DNA from: Mesorhizobium sp.
GTDB taxonomy: Bacteria; Pseudomonadota; Alphaproteobacteria; Rhizobiales; Rhizobiaceae
NCBI RefSeq assembly: GCF_004962245.1
Contig: NZ_SUHQ01000004.1
Coordinates: forward strand, 1 to 64,000
Length of the DNA stretch: 64,000 nt
Direction: 5' to 3'
The position numbers and the translations under genes were made by a program. Shown here piece by piece: positions 7,533 through 16,366 of the stretch (positions within the stretch are counted from its first letter, which is position 1; each line of letters opens with the position of its first letter). Under the pieces are notes generated by a model, which was not told the origin of the DNA, ran no database searches, and worked only from the letters and a program-made list of their open reading frames with translations.

Positions 7533-8781
7533 AACCTTGATCGTCGGTGCGGCGGCCAGCGTCGCCGCGGCCGTCCTTGCCGCGCCGCAGGTGCGCGCGC
7601 AGGCGCAGCCCCGCGTGGTCGTGGTCGGCGGCGGCTTTGCCGGGGCAAGCTGCGCCCGCGCACTGAAGCAACTGGATCGCGACCTTGCCGTGACGCTGAT
7701 CGAGCCGGAGGCGACCTATCTGGCCTGCCCGTTCAGCAATGCCGTGCTTGCAGGGCTGCGCGGTATCGAGGCGCAGACCTTCCGCTATCACCGGTTCAGC
7801 GACATCGGGCTCATTCGCAGGCGCGCTGTCGCCGTCGATGCCGAGCGCCGGCGCGTTCGGCTGGATGACGGTACGGACGTTGGCTACACCCGGTTGATCC
7901 TGGCGCCGGGTGTCGACCTGCGCTTCGACGCGCTGCCGGGCTATGACGAAGCGGCGGCGGAGATCATGCCGCATGCCTGGAAGGCGGGGCCGCAAACGCT
8001 GCTGCTGCGCGATCAGCTCGCCGCGATGCCGGACGGTGGGGTCGTCATCCTCTCCGCGCCAGCCAATCCGTTCCGTTGCCCGCCCGGTCCCTACGAGCGG
8101 GCAAGCCTGATCGCGCATTACCTCAAGACCAGCAAGCCGCGCTCCAAGCTGATCATCCTCGACGCGAAGGACGCGTTCTCGAAGCAGCGGCTGTTCGAGG
8201 CGGCGTGGCGGGAGCTTTATGCCGGTTTGATCGATTGGATACCGCTGTCCGCCGGCGGCCGGGTGACGGAGGTCGATCCGGCGACGAAGACGCTGGTGAC
8301 CGAGTTCGGCAGCCACAAGGCCGATGTCGCCAATATCATCCCGCCGCAGCGGGCAGGTGCGATCGCGCAAGTCGCCGGCGTCGCCGATCAGACGGGCTGG
8401 TGCCCGATAGACCCGGTCACCTTCGAGTCCCGTCTGCAGCCGGCGATCCACGTCGTCGGCGACGCGGCGATCGGCGGGGCGATGCCGAAATCCGCCTTCA
8501 GCGCCAACGCCCAGGCAAAAGCCTGCGCTGCGGCGGTCGCCGCACTGGTCAGGGGGCGGCAGCCGGCGCCGCCGAAGCTCATCAACACCTGCTACAGTCT
8601 GGTCGCACCCGGATACGGCATTTCGATCGCCGGCGTTTACCAGCCGCGCGACGGCCTGCTTGCCGAGGTGGAAGGTGCGGGCGGCACCAGCCCGCTCGAA
8701 GCACCGCCCTCCGTCCGCGAACTGGAAGCCGCCTATGCCCAGGACTGGTTCCGGACGATCACCAGTGAAGTGTTCGGATGA
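7519..8781 (+). CDS. soxF: flavoprotein subunit of flavocytochrome c sulfide dehydrogenase
   Basis: 420 residues. It oxidises sulfide (or polysulfide) to sulfur in the periplasm and reduces the cytochrome partner. Seen: twin-arginine leader SRRTLIVGAAAS, FAD-binding GGGFAG at about 37-42, redox-active Cys187 in FRCPPGPYER and Cys295 in GWCPID (the disulfide pair that stacks on the flavin), second FAD motif VVGDAAIGGAMPKS, and the C-terminal FCSD-type domain (NTCYSLVAPGYGISIAGVY). Length matches FccB/SoxF. Start ATG at 7519 lies inside the previous gene; stop overlaps soxX start (ATGA). Confidence 0.92.
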   Translation: MPSRRTLIVGAAASVAAAVLAAPQVRAQAQPRVVVVGGGFAGASCARALKQLDRDLAVTLIEPEATYLACPFSNAVLAGLRGIEAQTFRYHRFSDIGLIRRRAVAVDAERRRVRLDDGTDVGYTRLILAPGVDLRFDALPGYDEAAAEIMPHAWKAGPQTLLLRDQLAAMPDGGVVILSAPANPFRCPPGPYERASLIAHYLKTSKPRSKLIILDAKDAFSKQRLFEAAWRELYAGLIDWIPLSAGGRVTEVDPATKTLVTEFGSHKADVANIIPPQRAGAIAQVAGVADQTGWCPIDPVTFESRLQPAIHVVGDAAIGGAMPKSAFSANAQAKACAAAVAALVRGRQPAPPKLINTCYSLVAPGYGISIAGVYQPRDGLLAEVEGAGGTSPLEAPPSVRELEAAYAQDWFRTITSEVFG

Positions 8782-9230
8782 TGAGGATGGCTTGCTCCGC
8801 TCTTACGGGATTGCTGCTTGCGATCTCGCCTGGTGTCGGTGAGGAGGCGGGTTCCTATGCCGTGACCGGCGACGCGATCATGGAGCCTCTGGCCGGCGGC
8901 AAGGGTGATCCGGCGCGCGGCGCCGCGCTGATCTCGGACCGGCAGCGCAGCCTCTGCACGCTCTGCCACAGCGGGCCGTTTCCCGACGCGCATCTGCACG
9001 GCACGCTGGCGCCCGACTTGACCGGCGTCGGGGCAAGGCTTTCGGAAGGCCAGATCCGGCTGCGTGTGGTCGACATGAAGCGGCTCGCGCCGAATACGAT
9101 CATGCCTTCCTACTACCGGGTCGCGGAGGAGGAAGGCCGGCGCGTCGCCACCGTCTGGCGCAGCAAGCCGATCCTGGCCGGTGCCGATATCGAGGATATC
9201 GTCGCCTATCTCACGACGCTGAAGGGGTGA
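8778..9230 (+). CDS. soxX: SoxX, monoheme cytochrome of the SoxAX complex
   Basis: 150 residues. With SoxA it joins thiosulfate or another sulfane to the carrier SoxY. Signal segment about 4-22, heme site CTLCH at 60-64, then PDLTGVGARLSEGQIRLRVVD and NTIMPSYYR with the distal Met109, all typical for SoxX. Two tandem ATGs (8778 and 8781) are possible starts. The gene overlaps the soxF stop by 4 bases and is followed by soxY after 2 bases. Confidence 0.93.
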   Translation: MMRMACSALTGLLLAISPGVGEEAGSYAVTGDAIMEPLAGGKGDPARGAALISDRQRSLCTLCHSGPFPDAHLHGTLAPDLTGVGARLSEGQIRLRVVDMKRLAPNTIMPSYYRVAEEEGRRVATVWRSKPILAGADIEDIVAYLTTLKG

Positions 9231-9232
9231 TC

Positions 9233-9715
9233 ATGCACGAAGACCCGCTTCGAGTTCACGGACGCTTGGTCGGACGGCGGCAGTTTCTTCGGGTCGGTAT
9301 GACTGGCCTGCTGGTGATCAGTCTGCCGCGCTGGGCCCTTGCCCGTCCGAGCCTCGACGAAGCGATCCGGACCTTCACCGGGGGAGCCGACGTTCTCGAC
9401 GGCCGCGTCCGGCTTGACCTGCCGCCTCTGGTCGAGAACGGCAATGCGGTCGGGATCACAGTCGCCGCCGAGAGCCCGATGACCGCGGACGATTATGTCC
9501 GGCGTATCGCGGTCTTCAACCAGAAGAACCCGGAGGCGAATGTCGCGGTTTTCCATCTCGGGCCGCGCTCCGGCCGCGCCGCCGTCTCGACGCGGATACG
9601 GCTTGCGACCTCCCAGGTGGTGGTCGCGGTCGCGGAGATGAGCGACGGCAGCTTCTGGTCGAGCAGGGCGAGCGCGATCGTCACGCTGGCCGCCTGCATC
9701 GAGGATCTCTCATAA
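9233..9715 (+). CDS. soxY: SoxY sulfur-carrier protein with atypical C-terminus
   Basis: 160 residues. SoxY carries the sulfur substrate on a C-terminal Cys and is exported by Tat with SoxZ. Seen: twin-arginine leader (GRRQFLRVGMTG, cut near ALA), core segments DDYVRRIAVFNQKNPE and RLATSQVVVAVAEMSDGSFW as in the family. The canonical tail GGCGG is missing: the protein ends TLAACIEDLS, with one Cys at residue 155, five residues from the end. Whether this Cys can serve as the swinging arm is open. Start ATG has AAGGGG 6 bases upstream; a GTG two codons earlier is rejected. Stop overlaps soxZ start. Confidence 0.88.
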   Translation: MHEDPLRVHGRLVGRRQFLRVGMTGLLVISLPRWALARPSLDEAIRTFTGGADVLDGRVRLDLPPLVENGNAVGITVAAESPMTADDYVRRIAVFNQKNPEANVAVFHLGPRSGRAAVSTRIRLATSQVVVAVAEMSDGSFWSSRASAIVTLAACIEDLS

Positions 9716-10035
9716 TGGCTCGCGCGCTTATCAACATGCCGAAGACGGCCAAGCGCGGCGAAATCGTCGAGGTCAGGGCGATGATCGCGCATCCAATGGA
9801 AACCGGCTACCGTATCGGCCCGAACGGCTCCAACATCCCCCGTGACATCATCCGCCGCTTCGCCTGCAGCTATGACGGCGAGGAGGTGTTTTGGGCCGAT
9901 CTCCATCCGGCAGTGTCGGCCAATCCGTTCATCGCCTTCACGCTCGTCGCTTCGACGAGCGGCGTGATCGAGTTCACTTGGACCGACGATGCCGGAAGGA
10001 CGCAAACGGCGTCCGCCACAATCACGGTGGGGTGA
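9715..10035 (+). CDS. soxZ: SoxZ, partner of SoxY
   Basis: 106 residues, an immunoglobulin-like beta-sandwich protein that binds SoxY. Seen: PKTAKRGEIVEVRAMIAHPMETGYR at the N-terminus and NPFIAFTLVASTSGVIEFTWTDDAG near the end, both diagnostic. No signal peptide, as expected, because it is co-exported with SoxY. Starts on the overlapping TAATG with soxY and ends on TGATG with soxA. GAGGA lies 9 bases before the start. Confidence 0.94.
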   Translation: MARALINMPKTAKRGEIVEVRAMIAHPMETGYRIGPNGSNIPRDIIRRFACSYDGEEVFWADLHPAVSANPFIAFTLVASTSGVIEFTWTDDAGRTQTASATITVG

Positions 10036-10814
10036 TGCGAGCGCTCTGGCGGCCCGCAACCGTCGGTGTCGCTGCTGTTTGCAGCATTGTCTCCGCTGCC
10101 GGCATCGAAGACGGCGAGAAGCGCTCCGGCTTCGACTTCATGACGCCGGAGACACAGGCTTTGCAGTCCGACGACATGAGCAACCCCGGCATGCTGTGGG
10201 TGCTGCAGGGCGAGCAGCTCTGGCAGCAGGCGGAAGGCAGGGCGGATGTCGCCTGCGCCGGCTGCCATGGCGATGCCTCCCAGACGATGCGCGGCGTTGC
10301 CGCGCGCTACCCGGCCTTTGACGAGGCGACGGAGCGGCCGATCGATCTTGCCGGGCGTGTCAGCTCCTGCCGCGCGGAGCGGCAGCAGGCCGAGCCGCTG
10401 GCGCCGGAGTCTGACGCGTTGCTCGCCCTGACGACCTATGTGGCGCATCAGTCGCGCGGCATGCCAATCACACCTGCGACCGATGCCCGCCTCGCGCCGT
10501 TCCGCGACAACGGCCGGCGTCTGTTCCAGAGCCGCATCGGCCAGCTCGAGCTCTCTTGCGCCTCTTGCCACGACGACAATTGGGGCAAGCGGCTCGGCGG
10601 CAGCGCCATCCCGCAAGCGCATCCAACCGGCTATCCGCTCTACCGGTTGGAGTGGCAGACGGTCGGTTCGCTGCAACGGCGCCTGCGCAACTGCATGATC
10701 GGGGTCAGGGCCGAGCCCTTCGCCTTCGGCGCAGCGGAACTCGTGGACCTGGAACTCCATCTGACGGAGCGGGCCAGCGGCATGCTGGTCGAGACGCCGG
10801 CCGTGCGGCCGTGA
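10035..10814 (+). CDS. soxA: SoxA, diheme cytochrome of the SoxAX complex
   Basis: 259 residues. Signal segment about 4-23. Two heme sites, CAGCH at 74-78 and CASCH at 175-179, so this is the diheme form. Cys220 in RLRNCMIGVRAEP is the expected ligand (persulfidated in characterised SoxA) of the catalytic heme, and AAELVDLELHL follows as in the family. Start ATG overlaps the soxZ stop. It is the last gene of the operon: the 197 bases after it contain no soxB, soxC or soxD, only non-coding sequence up to the convergent ABC genes. Confidence 0.93.
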   Translation: MRALWRPATVGVAAVCSIVSAAGIEDGEKRSGFDFMTPETQALQSDDMSNPGMLWVLQGEQLWQQAEGRADVACAGCHGDASQTMRGVAARYPAFDEATERPIDLAGRVSSCRAERQQAEPLAPESDALLALTTYVAHQSRGMPITPATDARLAPFRDNGRRLFQSRIGQLELSCASCHDDNWGKRLGGSAIPQAHPTGYPLYRLEWQTVGSLQRRLRNCMIGVRAEPFAFGAAELVDLELHLTERASGMLVETPAVRP

Positions 10815-11011
10815 CGCCGGCCTGCAGCGATCAAGCTCATGCTCCGAAGCCCCAGAAGGAGCGACAGTCGAATGGTAGGTAAAACAGAACGGTGCCTGCA
10901 AAACGACATCTTGCCGGCCTGCATCATCAAGCTGGCTACCGTCGTGCCGTCAGCATGCGTCGGTGGTGCCCACTGAACCGCAATGTCGGGCCTGTCGCAA
11001 ACTGTCGTCTG

Positions 11012-12091
11012 TCAGGCGGGAAACAGAAATGCGGCGGCGGGATCGAAAAAAATCTGCTGCCTGCTCGAAGCGATGCCTTCATGTGCTTCTGCCATGTCGG
11101 ATGTCGGCCTGACGTCGATCTCCTGGCCGGCGGCGGTGCGCGCGATGACGCGCCGCCGCTCGCCGAAGAAGGCGGTGTCGATGAACTCGACCGCCAGCCC
11201 GGTAGTGGCCGGGCCGGGTCTTAGCCGAAACGCTTCCGGCCGCACCATCAGCCTGGTCTTTTGGCCGTGGCTGAAGTCCTGATCGATCCTGACGCCCGAG
11301 ACAACCGAGCCATCGGCCAGGCGGATCGTGGCGGAGCCGTTGACGGTTTCAAGATGCTCGGCCGGCAGGAAATTGGAATTTCCGATGAAGCTGGCCACGA
11401 ATTCGCTCGCAGGTCTCAGATAGAGGTCCTCACCGGTGCCGATCTGCTCGATGCGCCCGTCTCGAAACAGGGCGATGCGATCCGAAAGATGCAGGGCCTC
11501 GTCCTGATCGTGGGTGACGTAAAGGATCGTTACGCCGGTTTCGCGGTGGATGCGCCGTATTTCGGCCTGGATCTCCTCGCGCAGCTTCTTGTCGAGCGCC
11601 GAAAGCGGCTCGTCCATCAAAAGGATCGGCGGATCGTAGGCGAGCGCCCGGGCAAGCGCCACGCGCTGCTGCTGTCCGCCGGAAAGCGCGCCGGGATATC
11701 GGCCGCCGTAACTCTCCAGCCGCACCAGCGACAGCATCTCGGCGACTTTTCGTTTGACCTCGGCGTCCGGCCGGCGGCGCACGCGCAGCGGAAAGGCAAC
11801 GTTCTCGGCGACGGTGAGATGCTGGAACAGCGTGTAGCGCTGGAACACCATGCCGATATTGCGCTTGTGCGACGGCACCGACAGCAGCGACCTGCCTTCG
11901 AGAAGAACATCGCCGGATGTCGGATGCTGAAAGCCGGCGATCGCGTAAAGCGTCGTCGACTTGCCAGAGCCGGAAGGGCCGAGAAAGGTCAGGAATTCGC
12001 CCTTGGGTATATCGATCGTGACGTCGTGCACGGCGACGAAGCTGCCGAACGCCTTGTGCAGGTCGCGAATGGAGAGGAAGGGTTCGGTCAT
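11012..12091 (-). CDS. ABC transporter ATP-binding protein, PotA-like
   Basis: 359 residues. Nucleotide-binding subunit of a polyamine/opine/iron-family importer. Walker A GPSGSGKSTT near 38, Q loop VFQRYTLFQ, signature LSGGQQQRVALARA, Walker B ILLMDEPLSALD, H loop YVTHDQDEA, then a C-terminal TOBE-type domain (about 280-359). Start ATG at 12091 overlaps the upstream permease stop by 4 bases; an open extension to 12274 is a shadow of that permease. Last gene of the leftward operon that begins at 19807. Confidence 0.92.
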   Translation of the reverse strand: MTEPFLSIRDLHKAFGSFVAVHDVTIDIPKGEFLTFLGPSGSGKSTTLYAIAGFQHPTSGDVLLEGRSLLSVPSHKRNIGMVFQRYTLFQHLTVAENVAFPLRVRRRPDAEVKRKVAEMLSLVRLESYGGRYPGALSGGQQQRVALARALAYDPPILLMDEPLSALDKKLREEIQAEIRRIHRETGVTILYVTHDQDEALHLSDRIALFRDGRIEQIGTGEDLYLRPASEFVASFIGNSNFLPAEHLETVNGSATIRLADGSVVSGVRIDQDFSHGQKTRLMVRPEAFRLRPGPATTGLAVEFIDTAFFGERRRVIARTAAGQEIDVRPTSDMAEAHEGIASSRQQIFFDPAAAFLFPA

Positions 12092-12888
12092 TTCGACAAT
12101 TTCCGCCGAATGAGTGCGGTTACGATCATCAGGCTCAGCGTCAGAAGAACGAGAAGGCTGGAGGCCGCGGCGATGACCGGGCTCAGGTCCTGGCGCAGGC
12201 TGCCCCAGATCTTGACCGGCAAGGTCTGCAAGGTGGGGCTGGCCATGAAGATCGCGACCACCACCTCGTCCCATGAGGCGAGAAAGGCGAAGATCGCCGC
12301 CGAGAAGATGCCGATCTTGATCGCCGGCAAGGTGACCCGGATTTTTGCCTCGAACGGGCTTGCGCCGCAGACGATCGCCGCATCCTCGATGGATTTGTCG
12401 AAGCCTTCGAGTGCCGCGGTGATGGGAATGATGGCGAAGGGGAGTGCCAGGACTGTGTGGGCGATAACGAAGCCTGCCGTGGTGCCGCCGAGCCCGATCC
12501 GCAGGAAGAATGCATAGATGGCGATGGCGAAGACGACGACCGGCAGCACCATCGGCGTCAGCAGAAGGCCGCGAAGCGTATTGCGCCCGCGAAACTGTCC
12601 CCTGACCAGGGCGAAAGAAGCCAGGAGCCCGATGGCGACGGCAAGAATCGCGGCCATGGCGGCAATCCGCGCGCTGGTCAGCGCCGCTTCGAGCCAGGCC
12701 GGATCGGCGAAGAGCTCCTCATACCATTTCAGCGTCCAGCCGGGCGGCGGGAATGCCAGCCACCGCGACGATCCGAACGACAGAAGCACGATGAAGACCA
12801 CCGGCAGCAGCAGAAACGTCGCAACCAGGCCGGTGAAACCCAAAAGTGCTGCGCGCAGCCAACCCAGCCGGCCGTAGTCGAGCAGCAT
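12088..12888 (-). CDS. ABC transporter permease, PotC-like
   Basis: 266 residues with about six transmembrane helices (first about 14-38). The EAA loop that contacts the ATPase is seen as EDAAIVCGASPFEAKIRVTLP. Belongs with PotA-like 11012-12091 (4-base overlap) and PotB-like 12890-13750 (1-base gap). Substrate specificity cannot be read from the permease. Confidence 0.9.
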   Translation of the reverse strand: MLLDYGRLGWLRAALLGFTGLVATFLLLPVVFIVLLSFGSSRWLAFPPPGWTLKWYEELFADPAWLEAALTSARIAAMAAILAVAIGLLASFALVRGQFRGRNTLRGLLLTPMVLPVVVFAIAIYAFFLRIGLGGTTAGFVIAHTVLALPFAIIPITAALEGFDKSIEDAAIVCGASPFEAKIRVTLPAIKIGIFSAAIFAFLASWDEVVVAIFMASPTLQTLPVKIWGSLRQDLSPVIAAASSLLVLLTLSLMIVTALIRRKLSK

Positions 12889-12889
12889 T

Positions 12890-13750
12890 TCAGATGCCTC
12901 CTGTCATGCGCTTGGCGCCGACGAGGCGCAGTTGCAGCGCGTAGAGCGCCATGGTGACCAGGAGCAGGATGAAGGCCGCTGCGCTCCCGAGCCCCCAGTT
13001 GAGCAAAGACTGGATCATCTGGGCGATCATTCCGGCGAGCATCATGTTGGAGGTGCCGCCGAGCAGCGTGGGCGTCACGAAATACCCGAGCGACATGACG
13101 AAAACCATCAGGCCGCCCGCGGCGATTCCCGGAAGCGACAATGGCAGCAGGATGCGACGGAAGGCGTCGAAGGGGCTCGCACCGCACAGAGCGGCGGCGC
13201 GCAGCGTCATTGGGTCGATGGCGCGTAGGGTTCCGACCAGTGGAAGTATCATGAAGGGCAGCATGATGTAGACCATGCCGATGGTAACGCCGGTCAGGTT
13301 GTTGATCAGCGGCAGCGGCTGGCTGATCAGGCCGATATCCATCAGCGTCCGGTTGACGACGCCGGTGCGCTGAAGCAGCACCATCCAGGCATAGGTGCGG
13401 GTGAGCAGATTGGTCCACATCGACAGGATGATGATCCCGAAAACAATCGAACCAAAAGCGGGCGGCATGATCGCCAGCATCCAGGCGACTGGAAACGCCA
13501 CGATGACAGTGACGGCGGTGACGACGGTGGCGACCAGAAAGGTGTTGAGGAAGACCCGCGCATAGGTGCCGTCGCCAAACAGGATGGCGTAGTTCTGCAG
13601 GCCCGGTACGGGTTCGGTTACGCTGCGTAGCAGCAACGCAACGACCGGCACCACGAAGAACAGGCTAATAAGGATCAGCGCCGGCAGGGCGCCGCCGATG
13701 CCAGCTGGCCTTCGGAGGATTGGCGGTCGATGAGATAAATTGCCCGACAT
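12890..13750 (-). CDS. ABC transporter permease, PotB-like
   Basis: 286 residues, about six transmembrane helices (first about 19-42). EAA loop LRAAALCGASPFDAFRRILLPLSLPG; the segment LLTRTYAWMVLLQRTGVVN is typical of PotB/PotH permeases. It follows the binding-protein gene after 69 bases that hold a GC hairpin. Confidence 0.9.
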   Translation of the reverse strand: MSGNLSHRPPILRRPAGIGGALPALILISLFFVVPVVALLLRSVTEPVPGLQNYAILFGDGTYARVFLNTFLVATVVTAVTVIVAFPVAWMLAIMPPAFGSIVFGIIILSMWTNLLTRTYAWMVLLQRTGVVNRTLMDIGLISQPLPLINNLTGVTIGMVYIMLPFMILPLVGTLRAIDPMTLRAAALCGASPFDAFRRILLPLSLPGIAAGGLMVFVMSLGYFVTPTLLGGTSNMMLAGMIAQMIQSLLNWGLGSAAAFILLLVTMALYALQLRLVGAKRMTGGI

Positions 13751-13771
13751 GGCGATGGTCCCGTCAGATCA

Positions 13772-13797
13772 GGCGGAACGCCTTGCAGCGTCCCGCC
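13772..13797 (-). promoter_or_regulatory. intercistronic hairpin after the binding-protein gene
   Basis: Arms 13772-13780 and 13789-13797 pair over 9 positions with one mismatch, loop of 8. It lies between the PotD-like gene and its first permease and has no T run. Such hairpins often protect the binding-protein message from 3' decay so that it is made in excess over the membrane parts (inference). Confidence 0.5.
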
Positions 13798-13819
13798 GGT
13801 TCATGGGTGAGGTCGGCGG

Positions 13820-14824
13820 CTATTTGGCCTGCCAGGCGTACCAGCGCTCCGCGATCTTATCGCGGTTTTCAGCCCAGTAGTTCATGTCGAGGTCGATCTG
13901 CCCGTCGACATAGGCGTCTGGCAGCGACTTGACGACATCGGCCGGCATTTCGGCTTTGGCTGCGGTATTGATGGGTGCGTAGCCGCTTGCTTTGGCAAAC
14001 ATTGCCTGGCTTTTCGGGCTTGTCGCGGTGGCCAGGAATTTCATGGCGCTCGCCTTGTTCTTAGAACCTTTGGGGATGACGAGTACGTCGGCGGCGGTCA
14101 TGTTCTGATTCCATGATGCGCCGACATCGGCGCCGTCCTGCTCGAGGGCGAAGACGCGTCCGTTCCAGAGCTGGCCGAAGGCCGCTTCACCGGAAGCGAT
14201 CAGTTGTTGCGACTGCGCGCCGCTGTCCCACCAGACGATTTCCGGCTTGATCGTGTCGAGTTTCTTGAAGGCTCGGTCGAGGTCGAGCGGATAGAGTTTG
14301 TCCGCCGGCACGCCGTCGGCCAGCAGTGCGATCTCGATGACGCCCGGCGCCGACCATTTATAGAACGTGCGTTTGCCGGGAAATTTCGTCAGGTCGAACA
14401 TGTCGGCCCAGCCCGTCGGTTCGCCCGGCACGGCCCCTTTGTTCCAGGCAAGAACGAAGGAGTAGTAGAAGCTGCCGACCGCATGGTCGGTGGTGAAGCG
14501 AGGATCGAGATCGGCTTTCGGCACGACGTTAAAATCGATCGGCTCCAGCAGGCCATCCTTGGCCGCCTTGATGGCGAAATCCATTTCGACATCGACGACA
14601 TCCCAGGCGACGCTACCGCCTTCCACCATGGCCTTCAGCTTACCGTAGTCCGTCGGGCCGTCCTGCAGGACCTTGATGCCGGAACTCGCTTCGAACGGAG
14701 CAGCCCAGGATTTGGTCTGCGCTTCCTGGGTGGTTCCGCCCCAGCTGGTGAACACCATTTCATCGGCGTGCGCGGCAGTGACTGCCAGGAGCCCGGCCAG
14801 GAGGCCGGTCAAAATCAGTTTCAT
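13820..14824 (-). CDS. periplasmic solute-binding protein, PotD-like
   Basis: 334 residues. Signal peptide 1-20 (ending VTAAHA). Fold of the spermidine/putrescine-binding group: FTSWGGTTQEAQTKSW at the start, YYSFVLAWNKGAV and TGWADMFDLTKFPGKR in the middle, MTAADVLVIPKGSKNKASAMKFL near the end. The ligand may be a polyamine, opine or amide rather than a sugar; the operon's oxygenase and aldehyde dehydrogenase suggest a nitrogen compound (inference). Start ATG has GGAGAATG just upstream. Confidence 0.9.
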   Translation of the reverse strand: MKLILTGLLAGLLAVTAAHADEMVFTSWGGTTQEAQTKSWAAPFEASSGIKVLQDGPTDYGKLKAMVEGGSVAWDVVDVEMDFAIKAAKDGLLEPIDFNVVPKADLDPRFTTDHAVGSFYYSFVLAWNKGAVPGEPTGWADMFDLTKFPGKRTFYKWSAPGVIEIALLADGVPADKLYPLDLDRAFKKLDTIKPEIVWWDSGAQSQQLIASGEAAFGQLWNGRVFALEQDGADVGASWNQNMTAADVLVIPKGSKNKASAMKFLATATSPKSQAMFAKASGYAPINTAAKAEMPADVVKSLPDAYVDGQIDLDMNYWAENRDKIAERWYAWQAK

Positions 14825-14890
14825 GTCATTCTCCTCTGTTGGTTGCTAGGTTTCTTGTTGTTATGAAATTGCGCGATCGCGGCGCTGCCC

Positions 14891-16366
14891 TCATCGCATG
14901 ACGAACGGATCCGGGATCGGCTCGTCGGACGTCCGTATCCAGACGGATTTCGAGCGCGTGTAGTCGCGGATGGCGTCGAGCCCGCCCTCACGACCGAGCC
15001 CCGACCGACCGTAGCCGCCGAACGGCACGAGCGGCGAGACGGCGCGGTATGTGTTGACCCAGACGACGCCGGCATGGATGTCGCGCGCCATGCGGTGCGC
15101 CTTGGCGAGATTGGTGGTGAACACGCCCGAGGCCAGGCCGAACGGCGTATCGTTGGCAAGCGCCAGGGCTTCAGCTTCCGTGTCGAAGGCAAGCACGCTG
15201 AGCACCGGGCCGAACAGCTCCTCCCGCACACAGGGTAGTCCTGTATCCTCGGCATCGACGATGGTCGGTGCGTAGTAGAAGCCGTGCGGATGACCGTCGG
15301 GCCTTTTTCCGCCGGTGACCAGCGTACCGCCCTTGGCGAGGCTCTCGGCAACGATTTTCTCGATCCATTCCCGCTGGCGCAGCGTTGCCAGGGGTCCCAT
15401 TTCGGTGGCAGGATCCTGCGGATCGCCTATCCTGATGGTCTCGGCCTTGTGCTTCAGCCTGTCCAGGAACTCGCGTTTTATCGAACGCTCGACAAGCAGC
15501 CGGGAGCCGGCGACACAGCTTTGCCCAGACGCTGCGAAAATCCCGGCCACCACCGCGTTTACCGCACTGTCCAGGTCTGCGTCGGCGAAAACGACAACCG
15601 GGCTTTTCCCGCCCAGCTCCAGCGTCGTGTAGGCGAGATTTTCCGCCGTGTTGCGGACGACCGCGCGAGCGGTCGAAGGCCCGCCGGTGAAGGCGACGCG
15701 TGACACCAGCGGATGACTTGTCAGGCGCCGGCCGCAATCATGCCCGAACCCGATCAGTATGCTGACGCTTCCGGCGGGAAATCCGGCCTCGTGAACGAGT
15801 TCCGCGAAGGCCAGTAGCGGCGCTGGGCCGTCCTCCGAGGCTTTCAGGACAACCGTGCAGCCGGCCGCCAGCGCCGGGCCGAGCTTGACGGCCGAAAGGA
15901 AGAGTTGCGAGTTCCATGGCACGACGGCAGCGACAACGCCGATCGGCTCGCGCCGGACGGTGACGTCCATATCGGCCTTGTCGATAGGCACATGCGAGCC
16001 TTCATGCTTGTCGGCAAGCCCGCCATAGTAGCGGTAGTAGTCGCCGACATAGGCGATCTGAGCGCGGGTCTCGCGGATGATCTTGCCGGTGTCGCGCGTC
16101 TCCAGTTCGGCCAGGCGGCCGGCATTGGCGACGACCAGATCGCCGAGGCGCACCAGCAGCTTGCCGCGCGCCGTCGCTGTCAGCGAAGCCCAGGCGGCGG
16201 AGTGCAAAGTCCGGTGCGCCGCCTCGACGGCGCGGTCGACGTCGGCTTCGGTTGCAGCGGGCATCGTCGCCCAGGGCGCTCCGGTGGACGGATCGATGCT
16301 TTCGAAGGTGGCCGTCGGCGTATCGAACGCCCCATCTATGAAGTTCCTGAAGGCCACAAGGGTCAT
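14891..16366 (-). CDS. NAD(P)-dependent aldehyde dehydrogenase
   Basis: 491 residues, normal length. Oxidises an aldehyde to the acid. Seen: VPWNSQLF (Asn that holds the oxyanion), FTGGPSTARAV, general base Glu in LELGGKSPVV and nucleophile Cys in GQSCVAGSRLL. C-terminal PFGGYGRSGLGREGG is complete. ATG overlaps the stop of the luciferase-like monooxygenase by 4 bases, suggesting that it removes the aldehyde or semialdehyde product of that enzyme. Exact substrate unknown. Confidence 0.93.
   Translation of the reverse strand: MTLVAFRNFIDGAFDTPTATFESIDPSTGAPWATMPAATEADVDRAVEAAHRTLHSAAWASLTATARGKLLVRLGDLVVANAGRLAELETRDTGKIIRETRAQIAYVGDYYRYYGGLADKHEGSHVPIDKADMDVTVRREPIGVVAAVVPWNSQLFLSAVKLGPALAAGCTVVLKASEDGPAPLLAFAELVHEAGFPAGSVSILIGFGHDCGRRLTSHPLVSRVAFTGGPSTARAVVRNTAENLAYTTLELGGKSPVVVFADADLDSAVNAVVAGIFAASGQSCVAGSRLLVERSIKREFLDRLKHKAETIRIGDPQDPATEMGPLATLRQREWIEKIVAESLAKGGTLVTGGKRPDGHPHGFYYAPTIVDAEDTGLPCVREELFGPVLSVLAFDTEAEALALANDTPFGLASGVFTTNLAKAHRMARDIHAGVVWVNTYRAVSPLVPFGGYGRSGLGREGGLDAIRDYTRSKSVWIRTSDEPIPDPFVMR

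Noticed and set aside
10815..11011. Possible soxB or other sox gene start after soxA
   Set aside because: No open frame of useful size, no ribosome site, and the next gene is a convergent ABC ATPase.
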